64,000 bases of DNA, taken from assembly GCA_905116865.2 (NCBI GenBank), contig CAJHNH020004891.1:382501-446500 (forward strand). The letters are read 5' to 3'. Each line of letters starts with the position of its first letter. Positions within the stretch are counted from its first letter, which is position 1. The translations under genes and the position numbers were made by a program. This stretch comes from Candidula unifasciata (Eukaryota > Mollusca > Gastropoda > Stylommatophora > Geomitridae). Below are positions 45,413 to 54,850 of the stretch, piece by piece. A model generated the notes under the pieces. It worked only from the letters and a program-made list of their open reading frames with translations. It had not been told where the DNA came from and ran no database searches.

Positions 45413-45534
45413 ATATTCAACCAGTCAGCCTTGCCAGATTTTGTTAGTATGATCAGGCCAAATGCAAATGACATAGCAAACTATGGACTGCTTGATATGC
45501 ACAGGCAATTGCAGCTCAGGTATTCTGCACTGAA

Positions 45535-45990
45535 TGAATGAATGAATCAAATACTCACATCTCTGTACTCAGAAAATTTCTACACCCGCTCCATCTCCTT
45601 TTTTAGTAGCCAACGGAGAGTTGATATGCTTAAAGTACCTGTTGCAACCTGATTAAAAATCTGCCTGTTGTCCCTGCAATGTTGAAGATCTTCCAGATCA
45701 CCTGCTAACCCCATTGCTGAATCAGTCTATCAATGTAAGGATACTCAGCCTGTTTGGATGCACGGTCCACTTGATCTCAGAGAGCCTTCACCACTACTGC
45801 TTTATCATAACATAGCTCATCCCCTAGAGGAGTGGTAGCAGTTAATCTATCAGCTGGCTCATTACCCCGAACACCCGCAAATCTTGGACTATATCCATCT
45901 CCATATAGAAAGCCATCTTGATCATAATAACAGAGCAAACCACTGAACTGAATTTCCCACTGTATATCTTCTTCTTCTGCCATTTTCCCC
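45535..45990 (-). mobile_element. NLR retrotransposon RNase H C-terminus and 3' end
   Basis: Minus strand: 'SPRFAGVRGNEPADRLT' is the last RNase H motif, with the active-site His replaced by Phe and the final Asp kept. It is followed by 'AVVVKALWDQVDRASKQA', 'GTLSISTLRWLLKKEMERV' and a short (ATTC)n tail at 45535-45548. Interrupted by stops, so inactive. Confidence 0.75.
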
Positions 45991-46224
45991 TTTTAAAAGG
46001 GCAGCTGACAAGTTGCGGTTTACAGCAAAGCTGTGATATCTGCACTTTTTTATCCAACACATCTGATTTCAGCAACCCTTACTTAATTATCTTTGATCAC
46101 ATGTTTGTTGAAAGGCAGTGGGGCTTCTCTTCTTTTCTCCTTAAAATTAGGCATCAAAACACACACAAGGGTGGCATTTTATAAGGCCCCTGTGAACAAT
46201 GAAAAGGTCTCTGACTTTATGATG

Positions 46225-46925
46225 ATGGTATCAAGCAGTGGCTAGTCCTGCACCAACCACTTTGCTGTGAATTGATGTATTCAAACGTGATGCTGCAAGT
46301 GTCCTTTGGGAGAGAGTGCACAGTGTGGAGGCAAATGGATCATTATGGTGTGAGCAGAATGGTGCTGCAAGTGTCCTTTGGGAGAGAGTGCACAGTGTGG
46401 AGGCAAATGGATCATTATGGTGTGAGCAGAATGGTGCTGCAAGTGTCCTTTGGGAGAGAGTGCACAGTGTGGAGGCAAATGGATCATTATGGTGTGAGCA
46501 GAATGGTGCTGCAAGTGTCCTTTGGGAGAGAGTGCACAGTGTGGAGGCAAATGGATCATTATGGTGTGAGCAGAATGGTGCTGCAAGTGTCCTTCGGGAG
46601 AGAGTAAACAGTGTGGGGGCAAATGGATCATTATGGTGTGAGCAGAATGGTGCTGCAAGTGTCCTTTGGGAGAGAGTGAACAGTGTGGGGGCAAATGGAT
46701 CATTATGGTGTGAGCAGAATGGTGCTCCAAGGAGTTACCAGGGAATCTGGCCGATGCTCAACACTCAAGGAATTAGGTGAGACTCATATGCAACCAGACT
46801 GTTACTAATGCCATCGGAATTGGAACTCGTTGCTTGTTGCTGAAGATGGGGATGGAGCGCTTATGGGAACATCCGGAGTGCTTTGATGCTGATTGTTATT
46901 CAACTTGATGATGATTTGGTATTTC
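46225..46925 (+). mobile_element. NLR remnant carrying a 72-bp tandem amplification
   Basis: The left flank ('cctgcaccaaccactttgct', 'gtgaattgatgtatt') aligns to the RNase H tail at 56660-56690. The right flank ('gccatcggaattggaactcg', 'tggagcgcttatgggaac') is the usual NLR 3' end. Between them the segment encoding roughly 'SVLWERVNSVGANGSLWCEQ' is repeated six times. Confidence 0.8.
46292..46725. repeat. 72-bp minisatellite, 6 copies
   Basis: 'gctgcaagtgtcctttggga' starts at 46292, 46364, 46436, 46508, 46580 and 46652. The first four units are identical; the last two share gTgaaca/GGGGGC variants. The unit is 24 codons. Confidence 0.97.
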
Positions 46926-46997
46926 ATTTAAATTATATTTATACCTACTACCTCATACACACTAGGGCATAGTGATGAAACAATTTGTCATATTCAC

Positions 46998-47155
46998 CTA
47001 CAACTAGGATGATTATTCCTAACTGCACAAGGCTGCAGGTTGCATCCAACCAGTATGACTGTAAAGGGTGCCCCAATTTTAACTTCTTCTTGCCATTCAT
47101 AGGTTGGCTTTCCATCAGGATTGAGACAGAATTTATAATCATAGGATAGCCAAAT
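46998..47155 (-). CDS. Possible internal exon of an unrecognised host gene
   Basis: The minus strand shows acceptor 'aacttgcag' then an open 158-bp stretch encoding 'IWLSYDYKFCLNPDGKPTYE', 'WQEEVKIGAPFTVILVGCN' and 'LQPCAVRNNHPSC', closed by a strong donor (AG|GTGAAT). Composition is protein-like with four Cys, and it is not repeated in the window. I do not recognise the family. If it belonged to the RING gene the donor would need to leave one base, but this one leaves two, so an unseen exon or another gene is implied. It could also be a fragment of an unidentified transposon. Confidence 0.4.
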
Positions 47156-47332
47156 CTGCAAGTTACAGCTTGGAAAGGGTGGGGGTGGTAAAAAAGGAAA
47201 GAACTTTTTTTTTAAAAACCAGGTTGGCCCCCAAACGCAGGCGAAGCAACCTGAATAACGTCAAATAGTTTTTAGTTTTCATATCAAGCAACATGGCGGT
47301 CCGGAGTGAAAATTAGGTACTTTCATTGTAGC

Positions 47333-47483
47333 TCACCTCAAACATGGGGAACCCCCAGAATCTCCAGGAAAGTATTAAATAGGGGTGTCAGGGTTAGTGT
47401 TAGTCAGTGTTCATTTCAAACTGTAACACCCCTACATTACTGGACTTTCCCTGGGATTCCAGGGTTCCCTGTGTTTGGGGTGA
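47333..47483. mobile_element. MITE-like inverted repeat
   Basis: 'tcacctcaaacatggggaac' at the left pairs with 'gttccctgtgtttggggtga' at the right, and the pairing continues inward for about 45 bp with mismatches. There is no clear target duplication. It may be a foldback element or a diverged MITE. Confidence 0.5.
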
Positions 47484-47624
47484 AATAAAATGTTAGGACC
47501 ACAAATAACAGCAGATGGCACGGTGCCCGGGCAGGGGCTGACCAATACGAAGATGTTCATATTATATAAGTAATTCTCAAGTTATGAAAGTTTACAATGT
47601 GGGATAGTGGCAAGCCAAGTTTCT

Positions 47625-47700
47625 CCCAGGCAGACTGTGATGAGATCGATGTTCTGCAAAGGACAGACAAGATGAATCATAATAATGAAAGCCGTTAGCA
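47625..47700 (+). mobile_element. 3' end of an RT element
   Basis: 'tttctcccaggcagactgtg', 'atgagatcgatgttctgcaa', then an AT/GAT-rich tail. Same terminal segment as 21190-21255. Confidence 0.5.
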
Positions 47701-47835
47701 GTGCGTATGACCAATCTACCCATCCAATTGGTTATGTTTAGGGGATAGCTGAGTCACTGGCTGAGTCACAACACACAGCAATTATTTTAACTTAACATCA
47801 TGTCTTGCATGACTACAACTAGTACTACAACTACA

Positions 47836-48033
47836 GTTAGTTGCGTATCCTTTACAGGACGTTGCAGAACCAACCAATCTCTAGGCAAATTTACGCCCAG
47901 TGGTTTACCATTGCTTCTGGACGGTCGGCCCCCTGACTGATACCACTGTCGAAACCAACGCAAGGCGCATAGCCCGCAGCTGGGATCGAACCCGGCATTA
48001 CGAAGCGTTCGCATCGACTTAGCCACAGAGCCG
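47836..48033 (-). mobile_element. SINE-B
   Basis: 'tagttgcgtatcctttacag' at the low end; A box TGGCTAAGTCG at the high end. A roughly 25-bp internal deletion removes 'ccaacagcccc...'. The B box is GGTTCGATCCC. Confidence 0.85.
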
Positions 48034-48069
48034 ACTACAACTACAGTACCAATTACAATATGTATGTGT

Positions 48070-48245
48070 CGTTCAACCCTACCAAGACTACAACAAGCGA
48101 CCAACATCCAGTGACGCATAGTGCCACAATTCAGATGAGGATCACAGGGGCACAAGTCGCAGAAACCCCGTTCAACCGTTCGTTTATATTAGGTCCCCCG
48201 ACTAGAGCCAAGATGGGGCTTTAAAATAACGAAAAATTGCGTACA
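48070..48245 (+). mobile_element. SINE-C-like repeat
   Basis: 'caaccctaccaagactacaa', 'gcgaccaacatccagtgacg', 'aagtcgcagaaaccccgttc', 'tttaaaataacgaaaaattg'. It covers the whole core. Confidence 0.7.
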
Positions 48246-48525
48246 CATTAGGACGACTAAATTATAACAGCTGCAGCGCAAATAACAGGGACACCACAGC
48301 CGGGTCTGTTCTCTCGACGCACAGTGTTATAAATTTGCAGTACAATATTATAAACACAACTTTCCCCTTTAAAAACACTGGATATCTTCACCTGTCCGTA
48401 ATGACATGTAGGATCTACGAAGTGTGAAATTTGTTCAGTGTAGAAGTGTTGACCACCTTCTTAACGTCTGTTCGAAATCTGGTTTGCGCTGTCTTCGGTT
48501 GAATGGTAGTGATCTCCCTTGTGTG

Positions 48526-48778
48526 CAGGGCTGCCAATTGGATTTTTTTTTAAAACCCAGCTTCGCTAAACAAAAACCCAAGCAATACATAGATAAATAA
48601 CAAAAAAATATAATAATAAATAAAAAACACAGATTTTTAAAATGTACAAAATTTATAGTTAAGAAACGAAACATTTTTACCACTTTTATATAAGGATATA
48701 TTTAAAAAAAAACCCAGATTTCCCCCAGGCGTCAAATAAAAACCCAGATCTGGGGGGAACCCAGCATTGGCAGCCCTG
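48526..48778. mobile_element. hAT-type MITE with 8-bp target duplication
   Basis: A 253-bp element with perfect terminal inverted repeats CAGGGCTGCCAAT / ATTGGCAGCCCTG, flanked by identical CTTGTGTG at 48518-48525 and 48779-48786. hAT transposons generate 8-bp duplications and commonly begin CAGGG. The AT-rich interior contains a second inverted theme ('aaaacccag' blocks) and no transposase frame. It is non-autonomous and depends on a hAT transposase not seen here. Confidence 0.9.
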
Positions 48779-48809
48779 CTTGTGTGGCAGTGAGGGTGAG
48801 TGGGCGGTA

Positions 48810-48935
48810 TTCGATTGTGTGTGTGATGTCTGACTGTGTGGTTGTGCGCGCGCGCGCGTGCGTGCGTGTGTGTGTCTTTTAGAGTGAGAGTAGATTGTGT
48901 GTAAGTGTGCGTGTGGCGTGTGTGTGTTTTATGAA
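48810..48935. repeat. TG/CG-rich low-complexity tract
   Basis: GTGTG stretches with a 'gcgcgcgcgcgtgcgtgcgt' core at 48847-48866. Confidence 0.8.
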
Positions 48936-49124
48936 CTATGAAGAGGAAAAACACTTCTTTGTCCCTCGTCATCATCAAATGGTTTGCACGTTGTTGGCGA
49001 CTGGACATATTTTGCGTTTTCTAAATTACTGCATGTAATTTCTTGAGGTCTTAGAGGTATGGTTTTACATAATAATCCTTGCAATTCCTTGGACAGACGA
49101 AAAAAAGAAAAGGACAACTCAAAT

Positions 49125-49685
49125 GTTCTAAAAGAGGCGAGGGCACAAAACAAAACACTTATTATAGATAACAGAAAGAGACAGTCACTATGTTTTGGTC
49201 AAGTTATGACAAGCGAAAGTCACTGTGGCATAGAGGTTAGACGTCGCCTACGAATCCGCTTATCGTTGGTACAAATCCAAACAGAGCAGGACTTTTTTTC
49301 AAAAACGACTTCGGTTCCCCATGGAACCTTAAATGAGTACAAGATTAAGTCATGTGAAGTAAAGGCGGCCGGCATGCCGTTAATCACATCACCCACTATG
49401 TTCCGATTCGTCTATAAGATATAGGTGTAGCACTATATACCCAATGCGCATAAAGGCGTGGAATATGGGTCTCTTTTACTGTATGAGAACAAGGAAATAG
49501 GAACATGCTATGACCACTGGAAAAAGAGACAGATGAACACAACGCGAGGGGATTCTTGACAGCATTTCGTCATTACATGAAGGAATATCAGCACACGAAC
49601 TGATTTACGATGTCAAAGAGGGCAGATTGTGGAGAGGCATGATTGCACACATCGGTCGGCAAGGCATTTGATAATTATGATGATG
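49125..49685 (+). mobile_element. Reverse transcriptase C-terminal fragment split by SINE-A
   Basis: 'VLKEARAQNKTLIIDNRKRQ' and 'SLCFGQVM' end at about 49208. After the SINE, 'KEIGTCYDHWKKRQMNTT' continues, then the degraded 'ISTRTDLRCQRGQI'-type tail and a GAT-rich end at 49675-49685. Order and orientation on both sides show one element interrupted. Confidence 0.65.
49216..49485 (+). mobile_element. SINE-A nested in an RT fragment
   Basis: 'agtcactgtggcatagaggt' (head), 'agtaaaggcggccggcatgc', 'tataggtgtagcactatata', 'gcataaaggcgtggaa', ending 'cttttactgta'. It resembles 16824 along its whole length. Candidate duplicated flank ATGA(C/G)AA. Confidence 0.8.
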
Positions 49686-49799
49686 TATACAAGCCGTAAA
49701 GCTGTGAGGCTATCAATAAAATGATGCTTATTATATAATGCCTCCTTTATGGACATATCCGTAGATGACCATTCTTTCGAATTTTGAATGCTGCATTAG

Positions 49800-50300
49800 G
49801 AATCGACATCACCACACTCGAGACACCCCCATAAGCGCTCCGTCCCCATCTTCAGCAGCAAGCGAAGAGTTACAGTTCCGATGGTACCAGTAACTGTCTG
49901 ATTATATATCTGTCTCGCTTTTCCCCTGGGTGCCGAGAAGTCGGCCAGATCCCCTTGTAACTCCTCGCAGTGCCATTCTCCTCAGACCGTAATGATCTAT
50001 CTGTTCTTCGGCATTGTTCACTCGCTTCCAAAGGGCCCTCACAACATCTAGCTTTTCATTCATTAGTTCACCACTAAGTAGTGCAGAACCGGTCAGTCTA
50101 TCTGCCTGCTCTTTTCCTAACACACTGGCATGAGAAAATATCCAAAAGATGCTAACTATCCGGGACTTTTGAAGTGATGCTTGCATCAGTTCTTTCTTTC
50201 GAAGAAAATGCCAGGTATAGATATTAATTCGTTTCACTAGCATACTGGTTGTAAATGCACGCCCTACTTGCGAAACTCCGCACATGGCCATATCTAGTCA
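49800..50300 (-). mobile_element. NLR retrotransposon RNase H C-terminus and 3' end
   Basis: Minus strand: 'SIFWIFSHASVLGKEQADRL' keeps the RNase H His and final Asp. Then 'ALWKRVNNAEEQIDHYGLRR' and 'RGVTRGSGRLLGTQGK', then the 3' end. The same configuration is at 59650-60235, which helps date nested insertions there. Confidence 0.75.
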
Positions 50301-50464
50301 CCCTTACAAAACGGTTGTCTAAATGGCAGGTCTGGTATTAAATGTTGGCACTGGCTTATTCATCCTTGCCTTCATCTGGATCTTGGCTCTGATAATATGT
50401 CTTGCTTTTCCAAGTCCCCAACAAAATTGCGTAAGGAACTGTTCAAGTTCAATCGTCTAAACAT

Positions 50465-51211
50465 GAGCCGGGTATGCAGAGACTGACCAGCAGGTGTCAC
50501 AGAGGTGGAAATTCAGCAAGTAGTTCAAGATAATGCTCGCTCAGAGGATTTGATCATTTACACAGACGGTTCAGTGTCAAGAGGTAAAAGAAGTGCTTGG
50601 GGCTTCTTTGTAAAAGTTAATGATCGACGTTTGGTGCAGGAACTCCTAGCATATTATACTACAACGTCGAGCCTAAGAATGGAGGTGGAGGCGGTCACTG
50701 CAGCTTTCCGCTGGCTAGAAAACACGACACACACACACATTGTAATTGTAACTGATTCAGAAAGCATGCTGAGGAAGATCAGAACAGGTATGCTTCGTGC
50801 AGAGTGGCAGGCTTCGCTGCGGGGGACATGGGTGCGGTGTATTGTCTGGATTTTTTCACCGGGATACGTCAGTGTGTTGGGAAATGAACAGGCGGACAAA
50901 CTGGCTGGCTCTGCCCAGCTTGGTAGAATACTGATACAGGATAAGGCAGACGTGGTTAGTGCCTTGTGGGAGAGCGTGTACAGTTCGGAGGAGCAGATGG
51001 ATCACCAGTCTGGTGAGATTGATGCAGCGGGGAGTGACGCGAGGTTCTGGCAGATGCTCGAGGCTCAGAGGAAAGGCAAGATGGACGTTTATTCAGAATG
51101 CTACTGGCACCATTAGTATCGGAACTCTTCACTGGCTGCTGGAGATGAGGACGGAGCGGTTATGGGAATGCCCCGAGTGCTGTGATATCGGTTCTTGAAT
51201 CAAATCAAATT
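50465..51211 (+). mobile_element. NLR retrotransposon insertion with RNase H domain and target duplication
   Basis: Flanked by AATC(G/T)TCTAAACAT at 50451-50464 and 51212-51225; the empty site is at 61856-61869. The frame 50505-51116 encodes RNase H: 'IYTDGS' (Asp21), 'RMEVEAVTAAFRWLE' (Glu60), 'VTDSESM' (Asp84), 'LGNEQADKLAG' (Asp131). The usual His at residue 121 is Tyr, so activity is doubtful. A frameshift near 51010 moves the C-terminus ('GTISIGTLHWLLEMRTERLW', 'CPECC') to another frame. The insert ends in an A-rich (ATCAA)n-like tail. 5'-truncated: no RT. Confidence 0.85.
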
Positions 51212-51419
51212 AATCTTCTAAACATTTGAGTTTAGCGTGCTTATCAGTTTTACAATCTGAAATACTCTTGGGTTACTCGGACCCACAGGCAAAAAAATGC
51301 ACTCGGACTTCGAGAAAAAAAAAGTACTGCAGTTTAATTGTTTTTTTTATTTATTTTTTTTTTTTTTTAATAATTTTATTAATGTCATTTTAAGTTAGTA
51401 GAACCCTTGGCCCACTACA

Positions 51420-51662
51420 CATACATATGAATGGTTCTGGTCTGAATCAAGTTAAGCAGTTTAAATATCTAGGAAGTATGATCACAGAAGAGGGTAGAAT
51501 TGTCAGAGAAATAGAAACTAGATGTGAGAAAGCAAGTGCATTTATATACCAATTGTCGCCATTATTTAGACATGCAAGGAGCAAGGAGACAGATTATTAA
51601 TAGCATATTCTTTCCACCATTAGGCTACCAGTGCCAAACATGGACACTATCTAAAGCCCATA
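51420..51662 (+). mobile_element. Reverse transcriptase thumb fragment
   Basis: 'MNGSGLNQVKQFKYLGSMIT', 'GRIVREIETRCEKASAFIYQ', 'LSPLFRHA', then after a small deletion 'GYQCQTWTLSKAH'. The same segment is at 62060 and, inverted, at 12850-13450. It stops where the inverted NLR element begins at about 51664. Confidence 0.75.
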
Positions 51663-52257
51663 TACACGCCGGCATGACCAGGAGAAAAGATCTAAAGTAT
51701 GCTCACTACCCGTGATCTTTCCAGTGAAGTTTGCCACTTTGCTCGATGCATCCCTGTCTTCACCTTTCTCAGCATACTTTCAAAGTCTGTTACAATTACA
51801 ACATGTGTGTGCATTTTGTTCTCTAGCCACCGGAGAGCTGCAGTTACCGCCTCCACCTCCATTCTCATGCTAGACGTTGTGGTGTCTTATGCTAAGCTGT
51901 CTTGCACTAAAGGTTTTTTCCATTGGCTTTCGCTAAGAACCCCCAGTCACTTCTCTTTCCTCTCAGCACCGAACCATCTGTATAGATAATCAGATCACCT
52001 GGGCGTGAATTGTCGTGAATCAACTGTTGGACTTCATCCTCCGTAGCACCCGCTGGCCACTCTCTGCACTTCCGGCCCAATGTGTGATCATAACCCTACA
52101 CAGGTCAGACTTGTCCTCTGATACTCTTGAACCACTCCTCTCCTCGCACAATGTTCTCCAGCATGCATACTTGTCTTATTGTGTCTTCTGCTTGTGCCAT
52201 CCACGACTTCCCCTTTTCAGCCTCTAACCCTTACCTGCAGCAATAGTTTCAAAAAGA

Positions 52258-52260
<3 letters not shown>

Positions 52261-52288
<28 letters not shown>
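52261..52288. repeat. Poly-T run
   Basis: About 27 T inside the NLR element between its RT and RNase H parts. The minus-strand frame is open on both sides, so it looks like a later expansion or insertion of an A-rich tail. Confidence 0.85.
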
Positions 52289-52420
52289 GTCTGCAGCTAC
52301 TCTGAGGTATGACTAAGCCTGCAGGGGTGTTTTTTGTACAACCCAGGATCATCCGCATAGCTTTATTTTTGTATGCACTCCAGTTTCTCTAGCTGACTCT
52401 TCGAGACGGTGAGTAACCCC

Positions 52421-53120
52421 TGTAATAGGGTGGAAGCGACGAAGACTACAGTACAACAGATTAAAGGTCTTTGAAGGTTTATCCTGGTTTGAAAATGCCA
52501 ACCGGCAAATAGGAGAAACATTGGCAGTTAATAGAGTCAAACGGAAGATGAGGAAAAATCAGGCCACGGGGTATTTAAACGGCCGACTGATTTATTTGGG
52601 CCTTCTCCTATCTGGTGGTCGCTCCGGCTTGTTACGGTCAAAACGCCCTGTTGTCGTTGTCGACTGCACTTGGTCGCAATGTACAGGTGTGTCAGATCGA
52701 ATGGCTGGGTGTCGCTAGATTGGATCGGCTCGGTATGGTACGTTCCTTTGGTTAGATTTATTATTAATTGTCATTTGCATTTTTGCCAAAAAATAGTTAG
52801 ATGGTAGATTGCTGTATATTTGAGGTTTTGTTCCAGCACGTGGTCGTTTATGTCGTTACTTTTGGCCATGCTGATGTGAAGTTAAATAAAATTATGTTCA
52901 ATGTTGTATTCATAGTTACAGTTGTTTCCTTCAGCTTAGGACTTCTAGATAGTGTACCTAGTTTATTTTAGTTTATTCGTTACCTGGGCTATATTAGACT
53001 TCACACAGAAGATCTCATGCCTGGACTAGAATATTCTTGTTTCTAGTCCCCACCTAAACGAACTATTTCCTTTATTATTTTTTTTTATCTTAGTACTAAG
53101 GGCTTCTCCGCCCTGGTACA
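52421..53120 (+). mobile_element. Solo LTR (700 bp) inside the NLR element
   Basis: Begins TGTAATAG and ends GGTACA, flanked by CCCC at 52417-52420 and 53121-53124. Omitting it and one CCCC brings the two halves of the NLR RT frame back into register, proving an insertion. On the plus strand there is a TATA-like TATTTAAA at 52572 and AATAAA at 52885, the expected promoter and polyadenylation order. No coding sequence. Confidence 0.8.
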
Positions 53121-54493
53121 CCCCAATCAATAATCAATCACTGAGAGGATTAAGTGCTGGTAAAGTGTGAACAGCATTCTCTGCTCCATGTCCAATGCTG
53201 CCATAATTATTAGTGCATTAGGACCTTTTTGAGCCCTTGTCACCACCCCCTCTATGTGATGCTTGAAAGACAAACTTCTGTCAAAGGTGATTCCCAGGTA
53301 TCGCAGACTGCTGTCTCTTTTGATGTCCCTGTCATTTATTTTGAGGCTTGGAACATTAGCTCTAACAATCCTGTTGTCCAAAGAACACCACAGGAAGGTT
53401 GCATTTTCTGGGTTAATTATAACACTCATCGCTGTACACCAGTCGGTAACCCTATCTAATCTCGCCTGTAATTCTTGAGCTAATTGATTACGACCTCTTC
53501 CCTTCAAGCACAGTGCTTGAAAACTATATTCTATCTTTCTTATCCCTTTCTGCGCACTCCAAGTCTTCATGTGAGCATAGGGCTGTCTGTCGCACTTTCT
53601 TTAAACGCTTAACTGCAGCTCTCTTTAATTTCCATGCCTGTTCAACCTCTGATGTCCAACATGGAGTTTTCACACACGTAGATCTGCCGGTTCTCTTGCA
53701 TGCCCTCTGTCGGAGACGTCCAAGAAAGGTATTTGTCCACTTATACTTAAAAGACCTTCGAGCTCTTGAAACCTTGACTTTACTGTATTTGGAGATCAAT
53801 ACTGAACATGGCAGATGGTCACTTCCATGATCGCCCAGGACAGTCCATCGGGTGTCCAGTACCGCTGACTGTGTAACCAAAGCCAGGTCCAATAGCCGTG
53901 TCTGCAACGCCGGGCCACATTGCCATTCTAGTTGGCCTCCCATCATTTAAGCGCACAAAGTCTGAATCGACAACTCCCTGTCGGTTTTCGCAAGAATTGT
54001 CCCATTCATAGTTTCGTGTATTGAAATCCCCACAGATGAGGAACCTGTTACCAGGGATCCCCTCCAGGTCTTTCAACCAGTTGCACTGTTGCGTTGTAAC
54101 TAATGAGCCCACGGCAGCATATACATTTATTATGTTCCAACTTAGCAAGCTAATCTCCATCTGTATTCCCTGCACGTCTATGGCATCGTGATTCCAAAGA
54201 CTCAGGTCAAGCATCACATGTTTTAATCCCTTCTTCACTAGCAGACATTGTCTATGGCTCCCATATCCAGCGGGGTTTACATAACTGACATATCCAGGGC
54301 AATGATATTTATCTGCATTAGGCTCCTGAAGCATGATTACATCAAAGTCATAGATCAACCTCTCTAGTATGGGCCCTCTTTGTCTGGTACTCCGACAATT
54401 CCAGAAGCACGCTTTTACATGACTGAACCCTAGCCGTTCTGATTTTCTCCCTGGCTCCAGCCCTTCTGTTTTTCTGCTTTCTCCTCTCACCAT

Positions 54494-54850
54494 TTCATCG
54501 TTTTCTCATCTTCGCTCTCTCTTCGCGGCTCGCTGAAGATGACGTTAAGCGCAGAGCACGTGCTCCGCAGCTCCGGCGACAATTCGTATTAAATGAAAAT
54601 GAAAAATCCATATGCTAAAGTTGTTATTGAGCAGGAAGTAACTGTTACCCTAGTAGAGTCTGCCTGCTAGGGAAGAGGCAATGGATGTCCTTATGGAGTC
54701 CACACGCCTGGCGCCGCCCCTCCCGCTGATCAGATGTCCACGTTCACGACTGACTATCCCACAGCCATTCAGTCTGTCAGCACGTAGATCCACTTTAGGC
54801 TTGGTTTTTTTTTTTAATCGAGGTTATCTCCTCTAGATCCGTTGTGTTTT
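54494..54850. other. No recognised gene; possible NLR 5' region
   Basis: Immediately upstream (minus strand) of the endonuclease start. A serine/arginine-type CT-rich stretch at 54505-54530 could be NLR 5' UTR. No tandem repeat. Confidence 0.3.

Larger units (their letters stand above)
50320..51662 (+). repeat. Duplicated block, copy 1 (interrupted)
   Basis: 'ggttgtctaaatggcaggtc' through 'ggacactatctaaagccca' matches 61704-62310 at high identity, including the RT segment at 51420. Copy 1 has an extra 747-bp NLR insertion. The duplicate is about 11.4 kb away in the same orientation. Confidence 0.88.
51664..54493 (-). mobile_element. NLR retrotransposon: EN, RT and RNase H domains, internally deleted
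   Basis: Most complete copy of the RNase H-bearing element. Order on the minus strand: an AP-endonuclease-like domain (54493-53819) with Asn32 in 'WNCRS', Glu57 in 'MLQEPN' and 'ICGDFNTRN', and after a frameshift its 'GSDHLP' motif (near 53830). Then a basic linker, and an abrupt jump near 53520 to post-palm RT ('SVIINPENATFLWCSL', 'LRYLGITFDRSLSFKHHIE'), so the catalytic YxDD region is deleted. After a 700-bp LTR, 'VSKSQLEKLECIQ' continues, then an RNase H start ('LIIYTDGSVLRGKRSDWG', 'MRMEVEAVTAALRWLE', 'VIVTDFESM'). The copy ends at 'FSPGHAGV' at about 51664. Stops and frameshifts make it inactive. EN plus RT plus RNase H places it near the I/LOA/Jockey-type elements. Confidence 0.82.

Noticed and set aside
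45540..45640. Host exon with a strong GTGAGT donor
   Set aside because: The preceding sequence is the NLR C-terminal tail, and the GTGAGT overlaps its 3' end before an (ATTC)n tail.
47291..47320. Gene start at the ATGGCGG context
   Set aside because: The frame closes after seven codons and no suitable donor precedes the stop.
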